Below are positions 25,622 through 54,238 of a stretch of 64,000 bases of DNA, one piece after another; positions within the stretch are counted from its first letter, which is position 1; each line of letters opens with the position of its first letter. Made by a program: the position numbers and the translations under genes. The notes under the pieces are model-generated. The model saw only the letters and a program-made list of their open reading frames with translations. It did not search any database and was not told the DNA's origin. The DNA comes from Batillaria attramentaria (Eukaryota > Mollusca > Gastropoda > Batillariidae). Location of the stretch: contig JACVVK020000140.1 in the NCBI GenBank assembly GCA_018292915.2, positions 674,501 through 738,500 on the forward strand. Reading direction: 5' to 3'.

Positions 25622-26089
25622 TTGTAATACAGAACAGTTATAATACTGAATAGGTGGACAGACAAGCAGCGTACATAGCACAAGAACAACAAAGTTAAAT
25701 AAACCGGCCCCCGTAGCGTAGTGGTTAGCACTTCGGACCATGGCTTGGGAGACCCGGGTTCGAATCCCAGCCGAGGCAAGCGGGATTTTTCCTACCTAGG
25801 TCGGCTCCTACCCAGAGCGGGTGTGCTATGGGCCCGATGGGGAGGCTGTTGCCACACAGCCGAGTTTCACCCACTTCACGGGTGCGACTTTGGGGGTGCT
25901 TCCCTTAGTATGACACGTCTTATGATGTGGATGATTACACGGCCGGCCAGGGAGGAACACCACTGGAGTTGGCAAAGAGTTGGGGCAGCAAAAAAAAATA
26001 AAAAAAATTGTAATACAGAACAGTTATAATACTGAATAGGTGGACAAACAAGCAGCGCACATAGCACAAGAACAACAAAGTTAAATAAA
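25622..26089. repeat. 82-bp direct repeat flanking a SINE
   Basis: 25622-25703 and 26008-26089 agree at 80 of 82 positions (TTGTAATACAGAACAGTTAT...AAAGTTAAATAAA). The SINE at 25704-26007 lies exactly between them. This is much longer than an ordinary SINE target duplication. Confidence 0.9.
25704..26007 (+). mobile_element. tRNA-derived SINE, family A, copy 1
   Basis: The head CCGGCCCCCGTAGCGTAGTG, with A-box-like GTGGTTAGCACTTCGG and B-box GGGTTCGAATCCC, marks a tRNA-derived promoter. The body continues GGCTCCTACCCAGAGCGGGT and TTTCACCCACTTCACGGGTG and ends in an A-rich tail after GGCAAAGAGTTGGGGCAGC. This copy lacks the ATGCGGCCCTGTCCCGCAGT block of longer copies. Confidence 0.92.
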
Positions 26090-26589
26090 ATGGTTTTACT
26101 AATTTCAAAACAACTCTTCTAAGCTAAAGTGTGGATTTGAATGTTGCACACAGGTAAACTCTGAACACTGACAAAGAACAAAAAGAACAAACACACCTCA
26201 AATAAAACACATAATGCATGTACATCATTGTACTGATTTTCACTTATAGTGTTCCAAGCAGTAGCATAATTATATTGATTTTATTGTTTTCTTGATCTAC
26301 AATTTACTCATAAAAATGATACTTTATTTTCTGTTGGGGGGGGGGGGGGGGGGTTGGCGAGGGGTGCACATTTTCCAGCTAATTTGTTGATTTTGTTGTT
26401 TTGATTTTATAGATTTGCATACATGTGCCAGTACTTGATAACAGTGAACAATACGGCCAAATCAGTCGATTTACAAGTAGAAAGTGGACTCTCTGAGAGC
26501 TTCAGAATCAATGATTATTGAAAATGTCTATAAAATCATGTTAATTACATAAACAGGATGTTTCTTGTGTGCACTATAACTTCAGCAAC

Positions 26590-26985
26590 AGACGGTTCTT
26601 CTTCTTCTTCTTCTGCGTTCCCTGTTCTGGACTCCGCCTCAGATGATTAGGTTTGTGGTCTTTATATAGTGGTCTTCAAGAGGTCTGTTTTGCTGCCCCA
26701 GAGTTTCTCTGCCAGTGTGGCTCGGTTCGGCCAGTGTTGTGTCCTTGCTTCTTTGAAGAGGGGGCAGGACTGCAGAATGTGTTCCGGGGTTTGAGGGGCT
26801 GTTCCGCACGGACAGTCTGGTGAGTGTGACAGCCCAAGGCGGCACAGGTGGGCACGCAGTCTGCAGTGTCCAGTTCGTAGTCTGAAGATGGTGGTCTGTT
26901 CATAACGCTGGAGCTGTGGCATCTGGTCGTTAGAAGGGGGATTGTGTTGCGCCGTCCAGATTGTCAGACGGTTCAAAAGATTGAC
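26590..26985 (-). mobile_element. LINE ORF2 C-terminal fragment with Cys/His knuckle
   Basis: The minus-strand frame contains YEQTTIFRLRTGHCRLRAHL, CPCGTAPQTPEHILQSCPLF and NRATLAEKLWGSKTDLLKTT, then a (GAA)n tail after CGGAGTCCAGAACAGGGAAC. The C-x-C-x7-H-x4-C knuckle downstream of an RNase H domain is typical of this non-LTR clade. It is truncated at its 5' end. Confidence 0.88.
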
Positions 26986-27324
26986 ATGATAGAAATGCCA
27001 TTTCAGTCTTGCGATAGAAAACTTCAGTCTTGCACTTTGCCATACATATTAGACTTGAAGAATTAAATTTATTCTGTTCATGGATATTACATTTTCCTGC
27101 AAGATACCAAAATAAATTGAATGATAGCACTTTACTGCACAGTACGAAAAAAAACCCTGGTCTTTAACTTGTTTAAGCCAACACTGTATCTCACATCTAA
27201 AAGGCATACTCCTTCAATCTGTAAATTAAGTGATGGTGTATGCCACAAATAATTTTACCGATGGCGATAGATTTCATTGAGAAAATTGTTCTAGCTTTCT
27301 GTTGTTGACTACGTCACAGCATTT

Positions 27325-43957
<16,633 letters not shown>

Positions 43958-44006
43958 GGTTGCGGTTCTGACTTACAACAAGCTGTAATTAGTGTTTATG
44001 ATAATG

Positions 44007-44370
44007 CTAGGGTCACCAGGACACCAGAGTCTTGTACAAGAAATCTGAAACCTGAAACAACGAGGTCTTCTCAGTGTGCACAGGCTGTATTTTGTACGCT
44101 GTGGTAACTTTGATGAGGAATTCTAGTATCACCAGGACAAATACGTGTCCGGTACAAGAAATCTGAAACAACGGTCGGCTTAATTCTCACACCTACGGCT
44201 TCTCAGTGTGTATAGACTGTATTTTGTACACTCTGGATCTGTGATGAGAAATTCCAGCATCACCAGGACTAATGCATGTATTGCTCCAGAAATGTTGCAC
44301 AACGATTAGTCCGAACTTGTAATCGTCAGCTCTGATACTTTGAGATCTTCAGACTGCACAAGCACAAGGG
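44007..44370. repeat. Diverged tandem repeat, about 116-131-bp unit, three copies, upstream of the 43957 start codon
   Basis: Units begin at 44007, 44123 and 44254 with a TCACCAGGAC core. The first two copies carry GTACAAGAAATCTGAAAC, CTTCTCAGTGTG and CTGTATTTTGTACRCT. The array starts within 50 bp of the first coding exon, in its presumed promoter. Confidence 0.8.
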
Positions 44371-46379
44371 TCCAAAGTCCTGAATAACTAAAGTCTCTGC
44401 AGCATTAGAGTCCTAAATAACTTGTTACTGCAGTCAAATATCTAATCTCTTTTCAGCAGTTTTCCGAGCCACGTCTGAATTAAAAGATGTCTGAGGCAGG
44501 TTCCGTTGACATCGAAAATCGTACCACAGGTGAATAAACTTTTCTTCAGGCCGCCAGGTAAAGAAACAGAAGACGACAATTGAAGACTGGTCCGGTGTCT
44601 TTGCAATCCTCTCTGAGCAACACACGATGATTATAATTTTGGACTGGTATCTTTGCAATTCTCTCTGTCTAGATTTTGTCCCTCTGGAAATTTGTGTAGG
44701 ACGACATTTCTTTGCACAGTTTTGCCGGACATTTCAAAGGCACAATAAGTTTTCACCAATGTTCACGAACACTTTCTCCTCTTTCAGGCTTTGAACAGTA
44801 AAGAGTTTCTTGTCCGTAGACATACACAGATACTCCGTACAGAAGAATAGACCAATTTACTGGACTAGCCAGCGCTTAATTGTCACACTCGCCCCCCACA
44901 GAAATATTCCTCTGACTCTCTCTATGGCTCTACAGTGTCCGAACCACTTTTCACCTTGTGGATAGACCTGTACAGACCTAGCAACACCTATCTGGCTGTC
45001 CACAGGTAATCTGCTCGTTCCCCCCCCCCCCCCGGGTTTACCCCCATTCCCTGATACGCTCCCTCCCCTCTCCCCCTTCCCCCTTGTTTCCAACGCCTCA
45101 CTGTTTCTTGCCGTGTCATTGAGCCTGATTAGGCGAGGGCCCCAGAGGTCTGAAGGCGGTGGGGGTGTAGGGGTGTGGGGGAGGGGGATAGGTCGCTCCT
45201 TACAACCCATTACTCCATTACCCCCTCCCCCTACCCCCCCCCCCCCTGCCCTCGGAGTTACTGTTTCATTGCCAGTGAACGTGTATCAGTTTCGGCGGCT
45301 CTCACTTTCGCTACAGCTTTACAACGAAGCGACGATAAAGGAAAATGCAAGAGAAAGAATTACTTGTTACATACACAAGGACATAATACACATGGATTTC
45401 TTAAGTGCTAGGGAATACAGTACTGAGACTCTGAGTGTTGGTTGTCCCCCAGAAACACGGGGATCCAAACTGTACGGCGCGGTATGGGGGTAAAGACCTT
45501 TAAGACCATCTAACTTCACAAACGCGAGAGCGGAAAATCCTTGCGACTGCAGTCAAAATAATAGTCAAGTTCTTTGCAGAAATTTGCTGAACCGCGACTG
45601 AATTGAAAGATGATTTCTGAAGGGTAACACGTTCTCGTCAAAAGTGCTACCACAGATGAATAAACATTTCTCCAAACAGCTAGTTCAGTGCAACAGACCG
45701 TACCTGAACTTTGACCTGATTTTTCCTCTTTGCCCAGACGGGGATACTTTTGAGAAATGGGGGGTGGGGGGAGGGGGTCGGGTGTTTAACGTCCTTTTCC
45801 ACCACAAACGAGGATACTTTTGAGTGTCCTCCTGTTGAAGGTGTCCTTGTAGAGATGTCCGCCCAGACAGGTTCGTCTTGTGTGAGTTGTCAGTGCTCAC
45901 AGCCTATATTGTGTACACTCTGGTGACTAGAGCGTGAAAGCAAGTTAATACTACCTATTCGATCACGAAATACTACGGGGTCTGTTGAAAGCGAAAGGCC
46001 TTGCGAGAAAGAGAGAAAGAGAGAGGGAGAGAGAGCGAGAAAAAAAAAGCGTTATCAAGCGGCTGATTAAATTTTGTTTTGTCAGCTTAGCACACGGTCT
46101 GGTCTGCTCGACTCACAGTGAGTACATTGTGTACCCGGTGTCTGAGTGGTTCAATACGAGACCGATATACCACGACTGAACGAGCTAAGTGCAGTGGAGG
46201 TGAAATGCGCGGTGCACGAGTATGACTGTTGACTTCAGGCATAACGAGTCCGGAGTGTGTTATTGCAGAGAAATGTACAATGCCCCTGGTTATTAATTGT
46301 CAGGTAAATCGTCTGTATTGGAGGCCTTAGATTCTGCTCAAATTCCATTTTAGGATTTGTTTGAGGTGGGGCGGGGTAG

Positions 46380-46438
<59 letters not shown>

Positions 46439-46459
46439 CGCGCGTGCGCGCGTGCGTGC

Positions 46460-46511
<52 letters not shown>
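46380..46511. repeat. (TG)n with central (CG/TG) block
   Basis: TG run, then GCGTGCGCGCGTGCGCGCGT, then TG again: an alternating purine-pyrimidine tract of about 130 bp with Z-DNA potential. Confidence 0.96.
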
Positions 46512-46513
<2 letters not shown>

Positions 46514-47902
46514 ACGGTGGGGGAGGGGTGGGGGGGGGGGGCGTAGGAGGCGAGAGGACCCGTTAAATTCAGAAACACAAGCATGCACCTCGAGAATTAG
46601 TTGGACTTTCACATTTAAATTGATTTGATTAAAAAAAGACTTCTAAAGTCGAGATAGTCTTTGTTGCTTGCGCGTCGCAAAGCCACAACTAACTAACTCA
46701 CTAACTAACCCGTTAAATTCAACCACAACGTTATCTTCTCATCAAACCGTTGCTTGTCTTCACTGCACGTGCCTGTGCACATATAAACAATTAAAAGCAC
46801 GGCGAACGGCTGTAGTTCTTGAGTCTGACAACAATATATACCTAAGTCTCTCATTGCCCTGGAAGCTTTAAGAGCTCTCCACTTGACAAGCCTGCCTGGA
46901 GTGTCACTGAGCCTGCACAACAAGGGGCATTAGAGACAGAGAGCGTGCGGCATTGTGCGCTACATTTGTCACTTACGAGGAACGCTCAATCTGGTCTCAA
47001 TGGATAATTATTTACACGGAACAGGGAGTGGATTGGCAGGTAGGAGAGGCAAGGTGCTGACGCGAGTTACGTGTTTTGACCGTCTGAACAACGCACTGTC
47101 ATTGCGATGGCAAAAACAAATATTTTGCGGTTATTATCATTTGAAAATGGTTATTGTTTTCGAGGAAAGCTTGTCTTATAAATCCGGAAGTTTTATATAA
47201 AGGATGTACATAGGATTATTCATATGTTATCATGGAAACGCATTACACATCGCTAAAAGAATGTTACCTTCGATTTACTGATGGCCTTGCATACAAACTA
47301 TAACAAAACAGTAAAACTTTCGCAAGTAGATGATAATTAAAATAAGAGAATAAACATTACAGATTAACAATTAGAAGCAAAAAAAAAATAAAAAAAAAAA
47401 ATTCAGAAAATACTAATAAGAGGCAAGTAGAAAATAAAAATTAGGAATAAACATTTGACAATAAAAATTTTAGAATAACTGGTAAAGCATAACAATTAAA
47501 GAATAAAAGTAACAGAATAAAAATTGGGGAATAAAAATTAGAGAATAGATATCGGGCACTAAAAACGAGACAATCAATATTAGACGATAAACATTCCGCA
47601 GTGCGGTCACGATTCCATAAAAACACATTGTCCTCCTATGCAACGCCCAACTCCAAGTCTCGATGTCGGTACCTTGAGTATAACGGGACAGTGGGAAGTA
47701 GATGACACTACTGACAGCTTTCCGTTTGTAAAAATAACCTACGTCACAAGGCTGAGGGGGTAATTTGGGTAATTGGGGGTACTAAACGCGTACTACGTTA
47801 ACATCCCAAAATTTGTTCTGTGACAACAAGACCAGACTTTCTTGTACTTGAGTTTTCACAGTAAAAATGTAAACAAACAGGTACACCAGCTTCCTCCCTC
47901 CT

Positions 47903-48160
47903 CTGCCTGGGGAATGTTCAGCCCACCAAAAAAAAAAAATTAAAAAAATAAATGCAAATCTAAATTCCGAAACTTAAATAGCTGAGTTGACCCTTCGCAC
48001 CACGTGACTGTAATGTGTTAATGTCCAGTGTGTGAGAGAATGCGCGTGATTCACGTTAGTGTGCGTGTTGGATTTAGTTTGCGGCGCTTTGAACCGATTC
48101 AAGAAATTGGGGAAAACGCCTATACAACAGACTATCGTAGTTATTATTATTATTATTACA
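47903..48160 (+). mobile_element. Family C repeat with (TTA)n tail
   Basis: GGAATGTTCAGCCCACCAAA, CTTAAATAGCTGAGTTGACC, CTTCGCACCACGTGACTGTA and GCGGCGCTTTGAACCGATTC lead to a TTATTATTATT tail. The same order occurs around the SINE at 42733 and, inverted, at 58195 and 49630. The tail runs to the 3' splice side of the coding exon at 48164. Confidence 0.85.
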
Positions 48161-48163
48161 TAC

Positions 48164-48954
48164 TTGCTGAATTTGGTAGGGGTCCAACAGGGATGCCACT
48201 AAGATCACACGGCCCACCTTTCCCAGCGGCGGCAGATCTCTCGATAGCAGAGCGGATAAAACCATGAACCACTTCATCTGAACTTGGTTTTCGCCGGTCG
48301 GCAAGAAGAAAATCCTGTAAAAGTGAACAAACACACAGCTGACAAACTGAACGTATACCGACTAAACAGCGCGCGATATCAGTTTTAATTTGAGTTATAG
48401 TTTATCAGCGGTCGTCGTCCGAGAGGCTTCTCAAAATTCTCAAACGCAGTTTTAAATCTTTTGGCGAACGCTCTTTCAGTGTTGACGCACCGACCTTAGG
48501 GAACTCGCTTCCAGTGATTCTGAGAAATGCACCCATTCTGTCTGCTTTTAAGAAGAATCTTAAGACGTTCCTATTTCGCAAAGCCTTCCAGTAATGTCCT
48601 GTGTAACTTGCTTCAACAGTGTACGTCTAACCTTCTCTGTATTTAAAATGTGCGTGAGTGTCGGTGAGTGACGGGCGCATTGGGTTTTATCCTAAAGAAA
48701 TGCGCCCTACAACGACCATTTATGGTCATTACTTATTATTATTATTAACAGAGATAAAGCTGTGTGTTGCGGACGGATTTTCAAACTGCATCATTTTAGA
48801 ATATCAGATCGGAGAATCCAGACCACGGCTCCGATCTCGTGTTGTCACGTGGAACAGAACCTGATACACTTCTGTACAGTGGCTGTTCCTTATCTTACTG
48901 GTGCATATATTTTGAAGAGTGCTTTAAGACGTCTCTCTCTCTCTCTCTCTGTGC

Positions 48955-49014
<60 letters not shown>

Positions 49015-49394
49015 TCGGTCTTTGACTTTGATGCTTTGTTTAACAACGGTACAAGATGTTGGTTACAATAACCATTTTTCAAACTTGCCGTTGTCCAGTT
49101 TTTAAGCATACTCTTTTACATTAACTACTTCGATCATGATAATAATCGGAATAATTATGCTGTGATATTCATCTCTTAAACTTGACATACCTGGAGTGGG
49201 TGCGGGTTGTTCCTGCGAGAACCGGAAGTAGGTCTCTTGGCCACCTGGCGGGGATAGCGACGTGGCCGGAAGTCGGTTTTGTACTGGGAGTCCCACTTTT
49301 TGTCCTTTGATGCTGGCATCTTCCGTGATGATGGTAGTCTTCTCGATTGTTCTAAAATATCTCGAACTGACAGAGTTGTTGAAGAATCAGATTG
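48164..49394 (-). CDS. Two coding exons of an unrecognised basic protein (partial gene or alternative 5' end of the downstream gene)
   Basis: Exon 49394-49191 (68 codons, phase 0 to 0) follows the acceptor TTTCAG and ends CTCCAG|GTATGT. Exon 48314-48164 (50 codons plus 1 nt) follows TTTTACAG and ends GCAA|GTATGT. The joined frame contains LSVRDILEQSRRLPSSRK, MPASKDKKWDSQYKTDF, RPRRYPRQVAKRP, DFLLADRRKPSSDEVVHGFI and GPCDLSGIPVGPLPNSA. An internal Met (MPASK) could be the start, but the open frame runs above it. The exit phase (1, after an A) is the same as that of the first exon at 43957-43741, so these exons could splice into the exons at 39500 and beyond. The start and the rest of the gene are not resolved, and no family is recognised. 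Confidence 0.6.
48395..48752 (+). mobile_element. LINE 3' end
   Basis: KSFGERSFSVDAPTLGNSLP and LRNAPILSAFKKNLKTFLFR then a stop, a short 3' region with ATGCGCCCTACAACGACCAT, and TTATTATTATTA. It lies between the two exons at 48164 and 49394. Confidence 0.85.
48938..49013. repeat. (CT)n(TG)n microsatellite
   Basis: CT run, CGTGCG, then TG. It lies between the exons at 48164 and 49394. Confidence 0.96.
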
Positions 49395-49629
49395 CTGAAA
49401 CGTAATAATAATAATAATAATAAAGTCAAATCATCTCAAATCAAATACATCTTTATTATCCCAAGGGGCAAATTCAGGGGTGGTGAACATAAGAAACCGA
49501 TACTATGCGCAACATCACATGAAGAAACATATGAAATAATGCACAATACACACTACAATTAGCATAAAGATTTCTATTAATTACATGTACCTAAAATAAT
49601 CTTAGTGCTAATGATATGCACTATTTAAA

Positions 49630-49978
49630 ATAGCTTTTAAATAATAATAATAATAATAATAATATGATGATGATGATGATGACAATAATAATAATAATAA
49701 TCGAATCAATGTAGGTACATTATACCAATGAATTGGCTCAAAGCACCGCGAAATGAACCCAGCCCAACACGCACGCTAACGTGAATCACCCGCATTCTCT
49801 CACACCAAACATCAAAGCATTACATTCACGTGAGAGGCACCGTATACAAATCTGCACTTGATGTTTGACTCAAATTGGAAAGGAAATATCCATCCAAATT
49901 CCTGCCCACCAATAATTCGAACCGGGCGTCTCAGGGTCCGAGATCGGATACCTTAACCGCTAGACCAAATCTCCTTGT
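49630..49978 (-). mobile_element. Family C SINE with tRNA-like head, minus strand
   Basis: The reverse complement begins with GATTTGGTCTAGCGGTTAAG and GCCCGGTTCGAATTATTGG, a tRNA-like head. It continues with GCGTGCGTGTTGGGCTG-type sequence and ends in an ATT-repeat tail (ATAATAATAAT on the plus strand). Confidence 0.85.
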
Positions 49979-50484
49979 CTTGGAGTTGAAACTCTTCTTT
50001 GCCTGAGGCGTTAAATCAAGACATGTTTCGCCATTCGTAACGTTTCTAGCACTTGGCGGTTGAAAGATATTATTCTCTTGACAGTAGAAGGTAAGACATC
50101 TTCCACTGATCGTATGATCAGTGTACAAGATACAAACCACGTGCGTGCGATGACGTCACAGCTCCAACTGGTCCAACAAGCTGTCTTTTGAATCAATGCC
50201 CAGAACTGATGACCCAGCTACTGCCGTGCCAAGCCAGGCGTGTAGTGTTTTTTTTTTTCTCTCTCTCTCTCTCTTTCTCCAATCACGTACGTTGAAGCAA
50301 ACTGTGCTGACAACCTGTCACATTACCAGCAAGGTTAACCCAGGGTATGCCTTGCTCTAAACGAACCTCTCACCCCAAATGAGCCAACATTCAGATTAGC
50401 TGGCCATTTGGATAACTACCACTAGAGAGGGCGTGTGGCCATGTGACCTTAAACATTAAATTCCTTCCTTCGTTCGTTCGCAGC

Positions 50485-50640
50485 AGTTTCAATGCTCGGG
50501 TCGTGAGTTCGAACCCCGGCTGTCGCCAGATATTTGTGAAGGCGTTGTGTGCTGGCTTCCTCGTTGCACTGTCTTAAATATCATCCGAATGTGGTGGGAA
50601 AAGACGTGAAAACTCCTCAAACAACCAACCAGCCGACCAA
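50485..50640 (+). mobile_element. SINE family B, diverged copy
   Basis: AATGCTCGGGTCGTGAGTTC, GAACCCCGGCTGTCGCCAGA and ATATTTGTGAAGGC keep the family order, with an insertion in the body. Confidence 0.75.
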
Positions 50641-51640
50641 TCGTTCGCAGCAATGTTCAATCAGTACAAACAGCCCCTTTGCCGAGGCTGGGCTGTTCTG
50701 TTGTCGTTGTATCGAAGGACATAAGCCCCACGAAGAAAAACTGCAAAACGAAAAGGCTTACCTGTGCTTGTAGATAAGGGGTGGCCGCTTATTGAACAGA
50801 AATCCCTCTCAACCACTGCTTTTATGCTTCATTCTGATAAAACATTTTCACGCACGTTCATAAGAGCCATAAACCTGAGAGTGAAAGCTCACTTTAACAA
50901 GCCGGAGAAAAGCAACCCATCACAGACTCTTTCAAATAGCGATATTAGTGTGCGGTCTTTGTCTGGGGTTTCGTTTACGTAAACCGCCTTGCGGGGTCAC
51001 GCGGATTTCTCGATCACCAATTTCTTACAACTGGTTTCCGCCTACACTCTTTTCTATCGGGGCCAAACTTATTTACGATATGTCCTGCTCAGGGGAATGC
51101 GGTTATGCAGTCCGATTTGAAAAGCTAATAGCGCCGCGTGTCCGTGTTTGTGTAGTAACAGAGCCGTATTCGCTAGGATCAAGCTACGAGCATATGGTCT
51201 TTGTGGCAAGGGCTGTTGCTAGATCTGTAATCGGATTTACCAATGCGCAGGTCATAAGGAGCGTTTGAAGTGGGTTATGAGCGTGAGGGCGGACGTAAGG
51301 GAAATAATTAAACTACTTATTGTACGGATGCCCTCGCGCGAGCGCGCACGAACGCATGCACATACACACACCACGCGCGCAAGCACATCCATACGCACAC
51401 AAAGACACGCACGCACATCTCCACGTGCGAATCTGACCTTAAATGCTCGTGAAATTATTACTTGATAATTGTGCCAAGTGAAAGGTATCCGTGACGACAG
51501 ACCACTTAATTAAAAACGACAATTTTTGAGCCACAAGTTGCATGATGTTTCACAACCTGTTTCTATGACTGGCATTTATTTCATGAAGAAGCATGTTTGG
51601 TTTTGATGCTTCCTGCTGTTTCTGAAGCAGAGTAATTGTC

Positions 51641-51687
<47 letters not shown>

Positions 51688-51949
51688 CACTCAGTGTGAG
51701 TAATCAATACGACTTACTAAGTTTGCTGAGAAATGTTTCCGCTCACATTTTCTCTTTTACTGAGTCTCATTGCCACAAAGTCAAACCAGCCAAGGCCTCC
51801 TTGTTATTATCACTATAACTATTTGCATGACTACGTTTATTTCTTATGTTATGATCGTGAGTGTGCGAACGAGCGAGCATGTGTGTTGTTGTTGTTGTTG
51901 CTGTTGTTGTCGTCGTTCGTCTCTTGGTCACACTAGAAGTTCAGTTCTG

Positions 51950-52386
51950 AGCATGAAGTCTGCTGTCTTCTCCAGCTCCTGCTGGTGTGTAGAGGCGTTT
52001 CCGATGGCCACGTCGTCATCCTCAGCTGATGGTATAGTGGACAGACCTAGATGATGTGTTGTCCGGTCTGCTCGGCATGGCCACACGGGTAGAGGAGGGT
52101 TGTAGCCAGTTTCAGTTTGTGGTACAGGTGCTTTTTCAGTCTGTTGTGGTCACTGCGTAGTCTGAACACTACCACCTGGGCCCGACGTGGAAGATGTAAA
52201 ATGTCGTCCTTGGGGTAGCGTGTTGAATTGACAGCCTTAATAATGGTTTGCAGTTCTTTGTAGCTCACACTGTTGTCAGGTTGTGGTCCGGATGCCCAAA
52301 GCTTTGCTAACTGGTCTGCGGTCTCGTTCCCAGGTAGTCCACAGTGGGACGGAACCCACTGGAGTACTGTGTGTTTCTTGGACGAG

Positions 52387-52390
<4 letters not shown>
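51950..52390 (-). mobile_element. LINE RNase H domain and C-terminal knuckle, with an in-frame stop
   Basis: The frame shows HTVLQWVPSHCGLPGNETAD, a canonical RNase H active-site region, then LPRRAQVVVFRLRSDHNRLK and YPCGHAEQTGQHII. The next codon is TAG, after which the expected VCPLYHQLRMTTWP continues in the same frame, so the copy is broken by one nonsense codon. A (CA)n tract replaces the sequence upstream. Confidence 0.9.
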
Positions 52391-52451
<61 letters not shown>

Positions 52452-52540
52452 TGCAACTCGAGGCATTTAAATTTAGCAAATTATTATTTCATCAAACACA
52501 AATTGGTTTCCAGGCAAACACTCAAAAACAGACAGAGAGT

Positions 52541-52582
<42 letters not shown>
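52389..52582. repeat. (TG)n and (GA)n microsatellites
   Basis: TG at 52389-52450 abuts the LINE RNase H fragment. GA lies at 52542-52582. Confidence 0.96.
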
Positions 52583-52584
<2 letters not shown>

Positions 52585-53015
52585 ATCCTTACATACCGGA
52601 GAAACAAAACAGACCGTTTTTGATGTTCACAAAGTTTTTACTGTGCTACTGTCCTCGTGCCATGTAAATGGTTCACAAGTAAAATCATGTGCATAGCACA
52701 TACAAACGTTCAACTCTTCGTGCAACCGAGCGGCGTTTGTGCTCCTTGGTAAACATGACGACTTACTTGGATTTAGAAGTGGACGAAAATTGTCTACACG
52801 GGAACAGTACACACGCACAAGCCACAAGAGAACGTTGCTGGGTATGATATAAAACAAGGAAAAAGAAAGAAAGAAAGACGACAGCAACAACAACAGCAAA
52901 ATCCCTCGACTAATTACTCGTTCTAATTAACACAAACCATAGCAATTGCGAGAGCAAAAAATATTTGTGAGATTGTTTGACAACAACTACAAGAAATCCG
53001 ACATTTTTTTTTTAA

Positions 53016-53053
<38 letters not shown>

Positions 53054-53924
53054 GTAGAAAGGAAACGAAAAGTGGTTTTAAAAAATTGATAAATTCAATA
53101 AAAAAAAATCACATCGAGGTCTGTAATAAATGCAGCCGAAAGAACACGCGAGGGAAAAAAGCCTTAAAAATACCCACAATACTGGAAAAACAAACAGCAA
53201 CCAACCCAAACAAAACAATGAGGGTCTGCCCAGCCTAGTACGTTTGTTTCCAGTCAGTCATCTGTTGTGGTGGTCGTCGTTTTTACAATACCGTGTATTG
53301 ACGACATGTATGGCAACAGCAGGTAATCGAATGAAAACAACTTATGCATTGTTGTTTTTGGTCAGGATCGAGAGATATGACGTTTTCTTTATGACGTCAT
53401 TCCTCACTGGGATGTCGTATATCCACGGACGTATATATGTATATATGTCCGTGCGTATATCTCTGTCGTACTGCTGAGCGTCTGTGGCAAAACACAAGAT
53501 GGTCTGACCAGCGCAGCGTGTTGTTGCCAGTCAGTCAGCTGTTGTGGTGGTCAGTGTCGTTGCAATAGCATGTATTGGCGAGGAAGATACCCCCCCCCCC
53601 CCCCCCACACACACACTCGCAAGCCGTCCTTTCATATTTTTGACGTAAACCGGACCTCATTTCAAGCAGGTTTGCGTGGAAAGGACTGTGTGTGCTGAAA
53701 AAAAGAAAGAATTATTTTGTGCCTCTGCTAACGGCCCGACGGCGGCTTCAGCAGATAATATTATAGGCCGGAAAGACTGTCTGACAACCACCATCACAAG
53801 GTCCATCCCTTGTCGTGCTCTGATGGCCTGTATTGCCTCAATAACGCTGAGAGTTATGCTAGCGGGAGCGCACATGCTCCTGGTAGGGCCACCCAAGCTG
53901 GACAGGTCGAGGGGTGGAGGCCAG

Positions 53925-54105
53925 GGCCCGAATGTAAAAGTCGAGGTTAATTTAACCCATGGCTACGGGCCTAACCCAGACTAGGACAAAAGAAACCCCA
54001 ACACAAAATTAGATTTTAAAAAATAAAAAAAGGAAGCGAAGACAGGTAGAAAAAATACTTCTCTAACGGCTTAGGCACCATGGTGGAATGGACCCACTTC
54101 CTGGT

Positions 54106-54139
<34 letters not shown>

Positions 54140-54238
54140 ACAGAAACAGAAAATTTAACCCTAGAGCTAGTTTAGTTCGAGGTTAGACTCTAACCCTGGG
54201 CTAAAATCCCTAATCTCGACTTTTACATGCGGGCCCAG
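53925..54238 (-). mobile_element. MITE-like element, copy 2 (opposite orientation)
   Basis: The reverse complement reads GGGCCCGCATGTAAAAGTCG at one end and GGCCCGAATGTAAAAGTCG at the other. The interior is homologous along its length to 7492-7813, with an extra (AAC)n expansion near 54110-54140. Both copies sit in similar CCAG/CAGA contexts, suggesting a preferred target. Confidence 0.65.

Larger units (their letters stand above)
23026..27324. other. Interval between RIIAD1 and the 27325 stop codon
   Basis: The first part is probably RIIAD1 3' UTR. A family A SINE within an 82-bp direct repeat, a LINE tail, poly-T, poly-G and CA tracts fill the rest. I see no further coding exon. Confidence 0.55.
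43958..48163. other. Upstream region of the 43957 start codon
   Basis: It contains diverged tandem repeats (44.0-44.4 kb). Two blocks, near 44460-44560 and 45590-45690, resemble each other (both have ACCACAG.TGAATAAAC). A truncated inverted family B piece lies near 45760, the TG/CG tract at 46.4 kb, an AT-rich stretch at 47.3-47.6 kb, and then the family C repeat. No coding exon was found. Confidence 0.5.

Noticed and set aside
53404..53470. Palindrome around CACGGACGTATATATGTATA
   Set aside because: Short AT-rich hairpin; no second copy, flanking duplication or gene context to make it informative.
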